A stretch of 23,855 nt of DNA from Pseudomonadota bacterium (GCA_023433835.1 JAEYTW010000290.1:1-23855), one strand, 5' to 3'; shown: positions 1 to 7,481, counted from the first letter of the stretch. Numbers and translations are program-made. The notes: generated by a model from the letters alone, not told the origin.

Positions 1-41
1 CGCTGCGGGCCCGCGGCTGCGCTGACCTGCCCTCCGGCCGG

Positions 42-2714
42 TCAGGCCATGGCGTAGGCGGCTTCCGGCGTCGTCGACGGCGATTTCGTCGCCTCCCGCA
101 GTCGCATCATCAGGTTTTCGATGAACAACGGCGTCCACGGCGCCACCAGGCGCCAGTATTGCCGTTCTTCCTGTGGCAGGACGTTCAGTGCGCCGCCCGT
201 ATCCAGTGCCCAGAAGACGATGGTCGAGCAATTGGCCGAGGTGGCGACCCAGTAATTGTCGGCATTGGCATTATAGGGCCCCCACCAGCTCTTGATCGCC
301 ACCTCGTCGACGTCTCCTACGGGGATCGAAATGTCAGGATCGCGCCCTTCCAGCGCGAGATCGTCCTCATAGGTTTGATCGGGCTCGTGGGGGGCGCTGT
401 AAGTCAGGGGCATGACCGGGAAAAGTTTGCGGTCCTCGTCGGCCGGCCACCAGCTTATGTAGGTGCCGTCGGACAATTGCATCGACACGTGCCCGACATC
501 CCCGTTCCAGAAATCATTGGCCCGCCAGATGATGACCCGTGCGCCCCCCGCATCGACCGCGCTGTCGGCCGATGAAGCCGGGTAGAGGACCAGGGCATCC
601 TGCGCGCTATTGGTGTTCGGGATCGTCTGCTGGACCTTGAAGTCGTACCATTTGCCGCTCTTCATGTTCCAGGCGGAGATGCCGTCGAGCGACAACTGGT
701 TCCTGAGATTGTGATTCTTCACCTGGATCGACAGACTCGACAGCGTGTCGTCGGGGTAGTCGAGCGAGAAGCTGTAGTCCTCGCCGGGCGCGAAGGCTTT
801 GACCGGCAGAATGCGGCTGCTGTTCTCATTCAGCCAAACTTTGATCTGGCCGTTGAAAGTCTGATCGGAATCGGTCACCCGCATTCGGGCGATCCAGCGA
901 TATTTGGTGAAAGGCGTGGCCCCCGCCGCCGCGGCGGTGACCTGCGTATCGGTCGTTACGAGGTCTTCGGGCTCATCGGTGGTCTCCTCGGGCCAGGTTT
1001 CATCCTGCAGCGACCGCAACGAGATGGTGCCCGATTGGAAACCGGCGATCCAGCCGTCGCCGGCCGCGATCGTGCCTGTCGGACCGGCGACGGCAAGCCA
1101 GGCCTCGAGGTCGGCGTCGTATTGCAGGACTGCCGTCTTGTCCGTGGTCAACCCGAACAGATCTACGCCCCAGGCGACGACCTGGGCGAAGCCCGAGCCG
1201 ATCGCCGTCCATTGCATCGGCGTGCCGGAGTAGAGGAACACCGTACCGGACGCATCGATGCCGTACATGTTGTCGCCGGCCGCGACCAGGCTTTCCATCG
1301 GGCCGCCGATGGTCTCCCAGGCGCTCGATCCAGTCGGCGTCATCAGGACGGCGTTCCCATCCTGGGCGATGGCAAAGCAATAGGCGTCGTTCGCCGAAAC
1401 GTCGCGGAACGGCCCGCCGATCTGATTCCAGACATTGGGCTGGCCACTATACATCCAGACATAGCCGTCGGCATCGACGCCGTGCAGCCTGGTCCAGGCG
1501 GGAATCAACTCGGCCATGGCGCCGCCGATCGTGGTCCAGCTGTTGGTCAGCTGATCGTAGCTGTTGACCGCATCCTTCTGAGGCGTGATCCCGTAGAAAC
1601 CGTCGCTGGTCCCGACGAACTGCGCGCCGGCGCCGCCGATCTGCGTCCACTTGCCGGCGTTGCCGGAGAACAGCCAGGGCACGCTCTGCGCGTCGATCGC
1701 GTACAGCACGCCGCTGGCACCGACGATGCCGGCGTAGCCCGAGCCGATCTCCGACCAGCCGGTCGTGTCGGCCGCGGGCGGCATCGACATCGTCGCCCAG
1801 GGGCCCCAGTCGCCGCCCGGCGACAGCTGCTTGATGGTCCAGAGATTGCCTGACGTGTCGATGGTGAACACTTCCAGCGCACCGGTATTCTGGCCGGCCT
1901 GGGTCAACAGCCGCATCGGCACGGGCTGGTTCTTGAATCCGGGGCCTTCCCACTTGCTCCAGGACCCCCCGGGCGTGGTCTGGTAGAGCACCCACATGGC
2001 GCCGTCGACATCGATGGTCTTCAGCGAGACGCCGCGATTGCCGTTCTGCTCGGCTGCCGAGATCTTGTAGAACGGCTTGGGCTGGCCCTGCAGGCCGGGG
2101 CCGGTCCAGGCACCCCAGTCGCCGCCCGGCGATGTCTGCGGAATTGCCCAGATCTCGCCGTCGTCGTCGGCCGTGAACAGTTCCAGGCAACCCGTGTTCT
2201 GGCCGGCCTGGGTCAGAAGCCGCATCGGTTCCGGCTGGCCCTTGAAACCCGGGCCCTCCCAACTGCCCCACGCGCCGCCGGGCGTGGTCTGGTACAGCAC
2301 CCAGATCTCGCCCGACTGGTCGATGGCCTTCAGCGAGACGCCGCGGTTGCCGCCCTGCGCCGCGGCCGAAAACTGAACGAAGGGCACGGGCTGGCCGGCG
2401 AGCCACGGGCCGCTCCAGTCGCCCCAGTCGCCGCCCGGCGACAGCTGGCTGATCGACCAGACGCTGCCTTCGAGATCGAGCAGGAAGAGGATCAGGCAGC
2501 CGGTGTTCTGATCGGCTGCCGTAATCTGCCAGGCCGGGACAGGCTGGTTCTTGAAGCGTGGTCCTTCCCAACTGCTCCAACTGCCGCCGGGGGTGGTCTG
2601 ATAGATCGTCCAGATCTGCCCGGTGGCATCGACCATCCACAGTTCGACGCCACGATTGCCGGACTGCTGCGCCGACGCGATATCGCCTATGTAACCTGCG
2701 TAGTTTGACATCAT
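42..2714 (-). CDS. PLL-like plus tectonin double-propeller protein with C-terminal papain-like (permuted) domain
   Basis: 890 residues. I chose the ATG at 2714 because AGGGA lies just upstream; a second ATG follows directly at 2711. The frame is open to an ATG at 2771, but that start would run through the structured leader. No signal peptide or membrane segment is visible. Residues 20-308 are three 103-residue units, each holding two blades with the pattern DGxxWxxxQxxPGGxWxxW, as in PLL-type fucose-binding lectins. Residues 320-560 are tectonin-like repeats (W-x-x-IGG) with Trp at 320, 356, 393, 429, 466, 502 and 539. Residues 600-700 look like a beta-rich linker domain. Residues 700-870 carry GHVSMQLSDG (His742) and later NCS (Cys829), the His-before-Cys order of circularly permuted NlpC/P60 or LRAT-like folds. 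Glycan binding is likely from the family; enzymatic or effector activity is inference only. No partner gene lies next to it in the window. Confidence 0.85.
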   Translation of the reverse strand: MMSNYAGYIGDIASAQQSGNRGVELWMVDATGQIWTIYQTTPGGSWSSWEGPRFKNQPVPAWQITAADQNTGCLILFLLDLEGSVWSISQLSPGGDWGDWSGPWLAGQPVPFVQFSAAAQGGNRGVSLKAIDQSGEIWVLYQTTPGGAWGSWEGPGFKGQPEPMRLLTQAGQNTGCLELFTADDDGEIWAIPQTSPGGDWGAWTGPGLQGQPKPFYKISAAEQNGNRGVSLKTIDVDGAMWVLYQTTPGGSWSKWEGPGFKNQPVPMRLLTQAGQNTGALEVFTIDTSGNLWTIKQLSPGGDWGPWATMSMPPAADTTGWSEIGSGYAGIVGASGVLYAIDAQSVPWLFSGNAGKWTQIGGAGAQFVGTSDGFYGITPQKDAVNSYDQLTNSWTTIGGAMAELIPAWTRLHGVDADGYVWMYSGQPNVWNQIGGPFRDVSANDAYCFAIAQDGNAVLMTPTGSSAWETIGGPMESLVAAGDNMYGIDASGTVFLYSGTPMQWTAIGSGFAQVVAWGVDLFGLTTDKTAVLQYDADLEAWLAVAGPTGTIAAGDGWIAGFQSGTISLRSLQDETWPEETTDEPEDLVTTDTQVTAAAAGATPFTKYRWIARMRVTDSDQTFNGQIKVWLNENSSRILPVKAFAPGEDYSFSLDYPDDTLSSLSIQVKNHNLRNQLSLDGISAWNMKSGKWYDFKVQQTIPNTNSAQDALVLYPASSADSAVDAGGARVIIWRANDFWNGDVGHVSMQLSDGTYISWWPADEDRKLFPVMPLTYSAPHEPDQTYEDDLALEGRDPDISIPVGDVDEVAIKSWWGPYNANADNYWVATSANCSTIVFWALDTGGALNVLPQEERQYWRLVAPWTPLFIENLMMRLREATKSPSTTPEAAYAMA
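1035..1757 (-). repeat. Tectonin-type tandem repeats inside the propeller gene
   Basis: Seven Trp-initiated repeats of alternating 36 and 37 residues. Trp 320, 393, 466 and 539 are exactly 73 apart, as are Trp 356, 429 and 502. Most repeats read W-x-x-IGG or W-x-x-IGS and end in a hydrophobic YGID or FGLT strand. This is the tectonin beta-propeller pattern. The last repeat (WLAVAGP) is degenerate and probably closes or caps the ring. Confidence 0.8.
1791..2657 (-). repeat. Tandem 309-bp (103-aa) units encoding PLL-like propeller blades
   Basis: Three in-register units begin at residues 20, 123 and 226 (the NRGV motif). The second half-unit (NTG motif) begins at 70, 173 and 276. The spacing is therefore exactly 103 residues or 309 bp each time, and the third unit is shortened. 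Each unit encodes one A-type blade (YQTTPGG, WEGP) and one B-type blade (SPGGDWG). Units 2 and 3 are also visibly similar at the nucleotide level, which suggests fairly recent duplication or gene conversion. Confidence 0.85.
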
Positions 2715-2820
2715 TTCATCCCTAAGTTGTCTGTTATCCAAGCAGGTATCCGTCAGCGTGCCTGAAGGCACGCCTTTCGGACTATCTGAGCGAGCGTGAG
2801 CTCAGATAGACAACTTATCA
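2715..2820 (-). promoter_or_regulatory. Structured leader candidate: three-way junction upstream of the propeller gene
   Basis: Three nested inverted repeats lie here. The outer arm is TAAGTTGTCT (2723-2732 on +) with AGACAACTTA (2808-2817). Inner stem one is CTATCTGAGC (2782-2791) with GCTCAGATAG (2800-2809) and an 8-nt loop. Inner stem two is GCGTGCC (2756-2762) with GGCACGC (2767-2773) and a tetraloop, extended past an internal loop by a UCCG/CGGA pairing. Read as RNA from the minus strand these make a P1-P2-P3 junction whose P1 3' strand ends next to the GGGAUGA ribosome binding site. P1 and P2 compete for two bases. It matches no riboswitch class I recognise. Alternatives are a DNA operator or a 95-bp MITE-like remnant, since the outer arms could be terminal inverted repeats with TA at both ends. 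I could not assign a promoter upstream. Confidence 0.5.
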
Positions 2821-2851
2821 ATGTCATATTCGGTAATAACACAGCGTCCGG

Positions 2852-2878
2852 CATCGGCCGGCATGCCATGCGCCGATG
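2852..2878 (-). terminator. Weak hairpin downstream of the ABC-F gene
   Basis: CATCGGC (2852-2858) and GCCGATG (2872-2878) form a 7-bp stem with a 13-nt loop, 12 bp past the ABC-F stop codon. No T-run follows on the minus strand, so if it ends transcription it does so poorly or with Rho. Confidence 0.25.
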
Positions 2879-2890
2879 AAGGCGGCAGGC

Positions 2891-4765
2891 TTACACCGCC
2901 GCTTCCAGCGCCTCCGACGCGGCCAGCCAGGTTTCCTCGGCCTGACCGATCCTGCGCTCCAGCTCGGCCCGCTGCTTGAGCAGCTCGGTCATCTTGTCGG
3001 CCGGACCGCCATAGGTCTTGGGGTCGGCCAGCACGGCATCGAGCTTGGCCTTTTCCTTGCCGAGCTTCTCGATCAGCGCCTCGGCGTCGCGCGCCTTGCG
3101 GCGCAACGGCGCCAGTTTCTCGCGCGCCTCGGCCGCCGCGCGCCGCTCGTCGCGGCGGTTGGCACCGGCATCGCGCGTCTCGGCCTTGCCGGCCGCATTG
3201 CGCCGCCGCTCGGCCAGCAGCTTGGCGTAATCCTCCAGGTCGCCGTCGAAGGGCTGCACCGTGCCGCCCTCGACCAGCCACAGCTGGTCGGCGGTCAGCT
3301 CGATCAGATGGCGGTCGTGACTGATCAGCAGCACCGCGCCCTCGAACGCGTTCAGGGCCTGGATCAGCGCCTCGCGCGCCTCGACGTCGAGATGGTTGGT
3401 CGGTTCGTCGAGGATCATCAGATGCGGCGCATCGTAGGTCATCAGGCACAGCACCAGCCGGGCCTTCTCGCCGCCCGACAGGCTGCCGACCGCCGTGCCG
3501 GCCTTGTCGGCGGTGAAGCCGAACGAGGCCAGCCGCGAGCGCAGCTTGTCTTCGGGCATGTCGGGCAGCAGCTGGCGCAGGTGCCAGACCGCGTTCTGGT
3601 CCAGGGTCAGCTCGTCGACCTGGTGCTGGGCGAAATAGCCGACGCGCATCTTGGCCGACTGGCGCTTCTCGCCGGCCTGCGCCTCCAGCCGGTCGCACAG
3701 GAACTTGGCGAAGGTGGTCTTGCCGTTGCCGTTGGCACCGATCAGGGCGATGCGGTCGTCCTGGTCGAGCCGCAGGCTGATGTTCTTCAGCACGGGCTTG
3801 TCGGGCGTGTAGCCGATCGCCGCGCGCTCGATGGCGATCAGCGGCGGGCTCAACTCGTCGGGATTGGGGAAGATGAAGGTCGGGGTGGCATCCTCGACGA
3901 TCGGCACGATCGGTTCCATCTTCGCCAGCATCTTCAGCCGGCTCTGCGCCTGGCGGGCCTTGGTGGCCTTGGCGCGGAAGCGGTCGACGAAGGACTGGAT
4001 ATGCTTGCGCTGGGCGGCCTGCTTGGTCGCCGCGGCATTCTGCTGCTCGATCTGCTCGCGCCTTTTGGCGGCGAAGGCGTCGTAACCGCCGCGATAGAGG
4101 GTCAGCTTGCCGCGGTCGAGATGCAGGATATGGCCGACCGCCTCGTTCAGGAAATCCTTGTCGTGGCTGACGATCAGCAGCGTGCGCGGATAAGTCTTGA
4201 GGAAGCCTTCCAGCCAGAGCGCGGCTTCGAGGTCGAGATGGTTGGTCGGCTCGTCGAGCAGCAGCAGGTCGGGTTCGGTGAACAGCACGGCCGCCAGCGC
4301 CACGCGCATGCGCCAGCCGCCCGAGAAATCGGACAGGGATTTTCCTTGAGCCTCGGCATCGAAGCCGAGGCCGGCCAGGATCGAGCCGGCGCGGGCCGGC
4401 GCCGTATGCGCGCCGATCTCGGCCAGCCGGGCATGGGTATCGGCGATGACCTGGGGGTCGGTCGCGGTCTCGGCGCGTTCCAAGAGCGTCGCGCGCTCCT
4501 TGTCGGCGGCCAGGACGAAATCGAGCAGGGTGGTCGGTCCACCCGGCGCCTCCTGGGCGACGACGCCGATGCGGGCCCGCGGCGGCAGGCTGATCGAGCC
4601 GCCTTCCGAGCCGAGCTCCCCGAGAATGAGTTTCAACAGCGTCGACTTGCCGGCGCCGTTCTTGCCGACCAGGCCGACCCGGTGGCCCTCGGGGATGGCA
4701 ACGGTCGCCTGGTCGATCAGGACGCGGCCGCCGATGCGATAGGTAAGGTCGTTGATGTGCAGCAT
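2891..4765 (-). CDS. ABC-F family ATPase, YheS-like
   Basis: 624 residues with two ABC ATPase domains and no membrane segments, so a soluble, ribosome-associated type of ABC protein. Domain 1 has Walker A GKNGAGKST (34-42), signature FSGGW (147-151), Walker B LLLLDE (167-172) and H-loop His201. Domain 2 has GANGNGKTT (343-351), LSGGE (429-433), LMILDE (449-454) and His483. Both catalytic glutamates (172, 454) are present. The linker holds the motif DRFRAKATKARQAQSR (261-276) typical of ABC-F proteins, and residues 515-624 are charged and coiled-coil-like. The overall layout resembles E. coli YheS more than EttA or Uup. ABC-F proteins act on translating ribosomes at the E-site; the exact role of YheS-type members is not settled. 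The start has no clear ribosome binding site. The gene is divergent from ndk. Confidence 0.93.
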   Translation of the reverse strand: MLHINDLTYRIGGRVLIDQATVAIPEGHRVGLVGKNGAGKSTLLKLILGELGSEGGSISLPPRARIGVVAQEAPGGPTTLLDFVLAADKERATLLERAETATDPQVIADTHARLAEIGAHTAPARAGSILAGLGFDAEAQGKSLSDFSGGWRMRVALAAVLFTEPDLLLLDEPTNHLDLEAALWLEGFLKTYPRTLLIVSHDKDFLNEAVGHILHLDRGKLTLYRGGYDAFAAKRREQIEQQNAAATKQAAQRKHIQSFVDRFRAKATKARQAQSRLKMLAKMEPIVPIVEDATPTFIFPNPDELSPPLIAIERAAIGYTPDKPVLKNISLRLDQDDRIALIGANGNGKTTFAKFLCDRLEAQAGEKRQSAKMRVGYFAQHQVDELTLDQNAVWHLRQLLPDMPEDKLRSRLASFGFTADKAGTAVGSLSGGEKARLVLCLMTYDAPHLMILDEPTNHLDVEAREALIQALNAFEGAVLLISHDRHLIELTADQLWLVEGGTVQPFDGDLEDYAKLLAERRRNAAGKAETRDAGANRRDERRAAAEAREKLAPLRRKARDAEALIEKLGKEKAKLDAVLADPKTYGGPADKMTELLKQRAELERRIGQAEETWLAASEALEAAV

Positions 4766-4776
4766 GATCAGCAGTG

Positions 4777-4805
4777 TTGAACCGTAAACGCAGACCCTTT
4801 ATACA
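4777..4805 (+). promoter_or_regulatory. ndk promoter candidate (sigma70-like), overlapping a possible yheS promoter
   Basis: TTGAAC at 4777-4782 and TATACA at 4800-4805 are separated by exactly 17 bp, a good match to the housekeeping consensus, and would give a leader of about 39 nt before ndk. On the opposite strand TATAAA (4798-4803) could be the -10 of the divergent ABC-F gene, with only a poorly spaced TTGCGA (14 bp) as -35. The two -10 boxes then share the same bases. Confidence 0.55.
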
Positions 4806-4850
4806 GCCCGCGACATTTCGCAACCGCTAAACCAACATCGGATCAAGTCA

Positions 4851-5273
4851 ATGGCTCTCGAGCGCACTTTCTCCATCATCAAGCCGGACGCGACCCGCCG
4901 CAACCTGACGGGCAAGATCAACGCCCGTATCGAGGACGCCGGTCTGCGCATCGTCGCCCAGAAGCGGATTTGGATGAGCCAGGCTCAGGCCGAAAGCTTC
5001 TACGGCGTGCACAAGGCGCGTCCGTTCTTCGGCGAGCTGTGCTCGTTCATGACCTCGGGCCCGGTCGTCGTGCAGGTCCTGGAAGGCGAAAACGCCATCG
5101 CCAAGTACCGTGAAGTGATGGGCGCCACGAACCCGGCCAACGCCGCGGAAGGCACCATCCGCAAGGATTTCGCGGAATCGATCGAGGCGAATTCGGTCCA
5201 TGGTTCGGACGCCGCCGAGACCGCCGCGCAGGAGATCGCCTACTTCTTCGCCGGCACCGAGATCGTCGGCTGA
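4851..5273 (+). CDS. ndk: Nucleoside diphosphate kinase
   Basis: 140 residues, the normal length for bacterial Ndk. It transfers the gamma phosphate from ATP to nucleoside diphosphates through a phosphohistidine intermediate. Visible hallmarks are Lys11 in IIKPD, the RPFF segment (57-60), the VMGATNP motif (89-95) and the active-site NSVHGSD with His117. The last serine of the classical NxxHGSDS motif is alanine here, a common variant. The ATG is preceded only by a weak GGAT. The gene is monocistronic: a promoter candidate lies upstream and a strong terminator directly downstream. Confidence 0.97.
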   Translation: MALERTFSIIKPDATRRNLTGKINARIEDAGLRIVAQKRIWMSQAQAESFYGVHKARPFFGELCSFMTSGPVVVQVLEGENAIAKYREVMGATNPANAAEGTIRKDFAESIEANSVHGSDAAETAAQEIAYFFAGTEIVG

Positions 5274-5299
5274 GACTTTAAGGCTCAGGCTTGAGGTGT

Positions 5300-5334
5300 G
5301 GCCGGCAGGGTTTCCCTGCCGGCCATGCTTTTTT
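5300..5334 (+). terminator. Rho-independent terminator of ndk
   Basis: A perfect 11-bp GC stem (GGCCGGCAGGG, 5300-5310, with CCCTGCCGGCC, 5314-5324) and a TTT loop, followed after ATGC by six T (5329-5334). The T tract touches the stop codon of the convergent purN, so the hairpin also lies just past the end of purN. Confidence 0.92.
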
Positions 5335-5978
5335 CAGATGGCAGGGCTGATCAGAAGGCCTGCTTCCAGGGCATTCTGACCCGCGATGGTCACACGGTCG
5401 TCAAGATCGACCGATACCTTGCCCTCGGCAATCCAGCGCAACGCCATCGGATAGATCCGATGCTCCGCCGCCAGCACCCGGGCGGCAAGCGTGGCCTTGT
5501 CGTCCGAGGCCAGTACCGGCACCGCCGCTTGAACGATGATGGGACCAGTATCCATGTCCGCACGCACGAAATGTACCGTGCAGCCCGCTATGCGCACCCC
5601 CGAGGCGATCGTCTGCTCGTGGGCGTTGGCTCCCTTGAAGGCCGGCAGCAGCGAGGGGTGGATGTTGATCAGCCGGTCGGCCCAGCCGGAGACGAAGTCA
5701 GGGGTCAAGAGCCGCATGAAGCCGGCCAGGCAGACCAGGTCGGCCCGCGCCGCGCGCAAGGCCTGAGACAGCTCGGCCTCGAAGTCTTCCCGCGTCCGCC
5801 CCTTCGAGGGGATGGCGCGCGCCGGCAGACCGGCGGCCTGGGCGTGGGCGAGGCCTTCGGCCTCCGGCCGGTTGGAGGCGACCAGGACGATTTCGGCCGG
5901 AAAGCCGGGCTCCTTGGTCGCCTCGATCAGCGAAAGCAGGTTGGTGCCGCGGCCCGAAATCAGGACCGCAACCCTCAT
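5334..5978 (-). CDS. purN: Phosphoribosylglycinamide formyltransferase
   Basis: 214 residues. It transfers the formyl group from 10-formyl-tetrahydrofolate to GAR in de novo purine synthesis. The N-terminus MRVAVLISGRGTNLLSLI is the phosphate-binding loop. The folate site and catalytic part read NIHPSLLPAFKG followed by GCTVHFV and DTGPIIVQ, which supply the Asn-His-Asp catalytic set. The frame is open upstream to 6203, but that extension lies inside purM; the ATG at 5978 overlaps the purM TGA as ATGA, indicating translational coupling. It ends at the shared ndk terminator region. Confidence 0.96.
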   Translation of the reverse strand: MRVAVLISGRGTNLLSLIEATKEPGFPAEIVLVASNRPEAEGLAHAQAAGLPARAIPSKGRTREDFEAELSQALRAARADLVCLAGFMRLLTPDFVSGWADRLINIHPSLLPAFKGANAHEQTIASGVRIAGCTVHFVRADMDTGPIIVQAAVPVLASDDKATLAARVLAAEHRIYPMALRWIAEGKVSVDLDDRVTIAGQNALEAGLLISPAI

Positions 5979-7099
5979 GCCTGCCACTGCTTGTCCCAGT
6001 CGTTGAGACGGGTCTCGGGTTCGGCGCCGGGCTTGGCCGCGGCGCTGATTCGGCCGACGACATAGGCGGTCTCGCCGGCATCGCGCAGCACCTCGAGCGC
6101 TGTCTGCGCCTTGTCCGCGGCGACCACCGCGACCAGCCCCAGGCTGCAATTGAAGGTGCGCGCCATCTCGGCCGGGGTTACCCCGCCATTGCGCTGCAGC
6201 CACTTGAACACCGGCAGCATCGGCCAGGACCCGCCGTCGAGCTCGGCGACGACGCCGTCGGGCAGCACCCGCGGAATGTTCTCGGTCAGCCCGCCGCCGG
6301 TGATGTGGGAGAACGCCTTCACCAGCCCGGCGCGGTGCAGCGCGATGCCTGAGCGCACATAGATGCGGGTGGGGCTGAGCAGGGCGCGTCCCAGCGTCTC
6401 GCCCGGCGCGAACTCGGCCGGGTTGCCGTAATCGTGGTCGCCATCGGCGATGATCTTGCGGACCAGCGAGAAGCCGTTGGAATGCACGCCCGACGAGGCC
6501 AGGCCGATGATCACGTCGCCCGGCACGATGTCGCCCTTGGGCAGCAGGCTGCCGCGTTCGGCGGCGCCGACCACGAAGCCGGCGACGTCATAGTCGCCGC
6601 GGGCATACATGCCCGGCATTTCGGCGGTTTCGCCGCCGATCAGCGCGCAGCCGGCCTCCTGGCAGCCCCGCGCGATGCCTTCGACGACCGCGCGCGCCTG
6701 CGGCACGTCGAGCCGCCCGGTCGCGAAATAATCGAGGAAGAACAACGGCTCGGCGCCCTGGACGACGATGTCGTTGACGCACATGGCGACGAGGTCGATG
6801 CCGATGGTGTCGTGCTTGCCGACCTCGGTCGCGACCTTCAGCTTGGTGCCCACGCCATCGGTCGAGGCGACCAGGATCGGGTCCTTGAAGCCGGCGGCCT
6901 TGACGTCGAACAAGGCGCCGAAGCCGCCCAGGCTCGCATCCGCGCCGGGACGGCGGGTCGCGTGGGCGAGCGGCTTGATCGCCTGGACCAGCGCATTGCC
7001 TGCGTCGATATCGACGCCGGCATCACGATAGGATGTCGGGTTCGTGGAGATGGTCGCCTCGCCAAGTCTTCCGGATGGGTTTTGGGTTCGGCGCGACAC
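5975..7099 (-). CDS. purM: Phosphoribosylformylglycinamidine cyclo-ligase (AIR synthetase)
   Basis: 374 residues, about 20 longer than usual because of an N-terminal extension before the conserved YRDAGVDIDAG. It closes the imidazole ring of FGAM using ATP. The family blocks are visible: STDGVGTKLKVA, the DLVAMCVNDIVVQGAEPLFFLDY block, GGETAEMPGMY, GLASSGVHSNGFSLVR and HITGGGLTENIPR. The only in-frame start that keeps the N-terminus is GTG at 7099, with a weak GGAT upstream; no later Met precedes the conserved region. It is followed by purN with a 4-bp overlap and preceded by the GNAT gene at 39 bp, so the three are probably co-transcribed. Confidence 0.95.
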   Translation of the reverse strand: MSRRTQNPSGRLGEATISTNPTSYRDAGVDIDAGNALVQAIKPLAHATRRPGADASLGGFGALFDVKAAGFKDPILVASTDGVGTKLKVATEVGKHDTIGIDLVAMCVNDIVVQGAEPLFFLDYFATGRLDVPQARAVVEGIARGCQEAGCALIGGETAEMPGMYARGDYDVAGFVVGAAERGSLLPKGDIVPGDVIIGLASSGVHSNGFSLVRKIIADGDHDYGNPAEFAPGETLGRALLSPTRIYVRSGIALHRAGLVKAFSHITGGGLTENIPRVLPDGVVAELDGGSWPMLPVFKWLQRNGGVTPAEMARTFNCSLGLVAVVAADKAQTALEVLRDAGETAYVVGRISAAAKPGAEPETRLNDWDKQWQA

Positions 7100-7138
7100 A
7101 TTAGTGAAATCCGGCGGGATTGCAACGTTACCGGGCCG

Positions 7139-7414
7139 TCAGGCCAGCACGTCCTGGTATTCCCGATGGCGGCGCAGCCAGGAGACCGCGTAGCTGCAGA
7201 TCGGGTACAGCTTCAGATGCTCGGCCCTGGCGATGTCGACGATGCCTTCCATCAGCCGCCCGGCCGCACCGGTGCCGCGCAGGGCGGGCGGGGCCTCGAC
7301 GTGGCGGATCTGCACGGTTTCGCCCTCGCGATGATAGCTTGCGAACACGATCTGGCCGTCGACATCCATCTCGAAGCGCCGGCGGTCGGTATTGTCGGTA
7401 ACGGTTGCACCCAT
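7139..7414 (-). CDS. Small GNAT-fold protein, YjdJ-like (COG2388 type)
   Basis: 91 residues, the size of the minimal single-domain GNAT group. The acetyl-CoA loop can be read as HVEAPPALRGTGAAGRLMEG (38-57; compare the V-P-x-x-x-G-x-G pattern), followed by the PICSYAVSWLRRH segment found in this group. The start at 7414 is well supported by AGGAGG at 7423-7428, 8 bp before the ATG. The substrate is unknown. It lies 39 bp upstream of purM on the same strand and is likely the first gene of that operon. Confidence 0.82.
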   Translation of the reverse strand: MGATVTDNTDRRRFEMDVDGQIVFASYHREGETVQIRHVEAPPALRGTGAAGRLMEGIVDIARAEHLKLYPICSYAVSWLRRHREYQDVLA

Positions 7415-7450
7415 GTCCGTGACCTCCTGTCAGACGGAACCCATCTCCTT

Positions 7451-7481
7451 TTTAAATCATTGATCCGCGAGAGAGTTTCAA
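7451..7481 (-). promoter_or_regulatory. Possible promoter of the GNAT-purM-purN operon
   Basis: On the minus strand TTGAAA (7476-7481) is followed after 19 bp by TTTAAA (7451-7456). The spacing is 1-2 bp too long, so this is only a candidate. The remaining 7482-7558 segment contains the start region of the divergent DUF2066 gene and no clear consensus boxes. Confidence 0.3.

Noticed and set aside
5..45. Palindrome GCGGGCCCGC (5-14) and CTGACC/GGTCAG pair (22-27/40-45) after the propeller gene
   Set aside because: Short, no T-run, and one arm overlaps the stop codon; not enough to call a terminator.
2715..2771. Longer N-terminus for the propeller protein, starting at the ATG at 2771
   Set aside because: The added 19 residues come from the inverted-repeat leader and the downstream ATG at 2714 has a good ribosome binding site.
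2876..4780. Long plus-strand open frame (634 codons) opposite the ABC-F gene
   Set aside because: It mirrors a fully recognisable ABC-F gene; long antisense frames are expected in GC-rich coding DNA and its product resembles no family.
5979..6203. N-terminal extension of purN into purM
   Set aside because: The extension is out-of-frame purM coding sequence; the ATGA overlap start gives the canonical PurN N-terminus.
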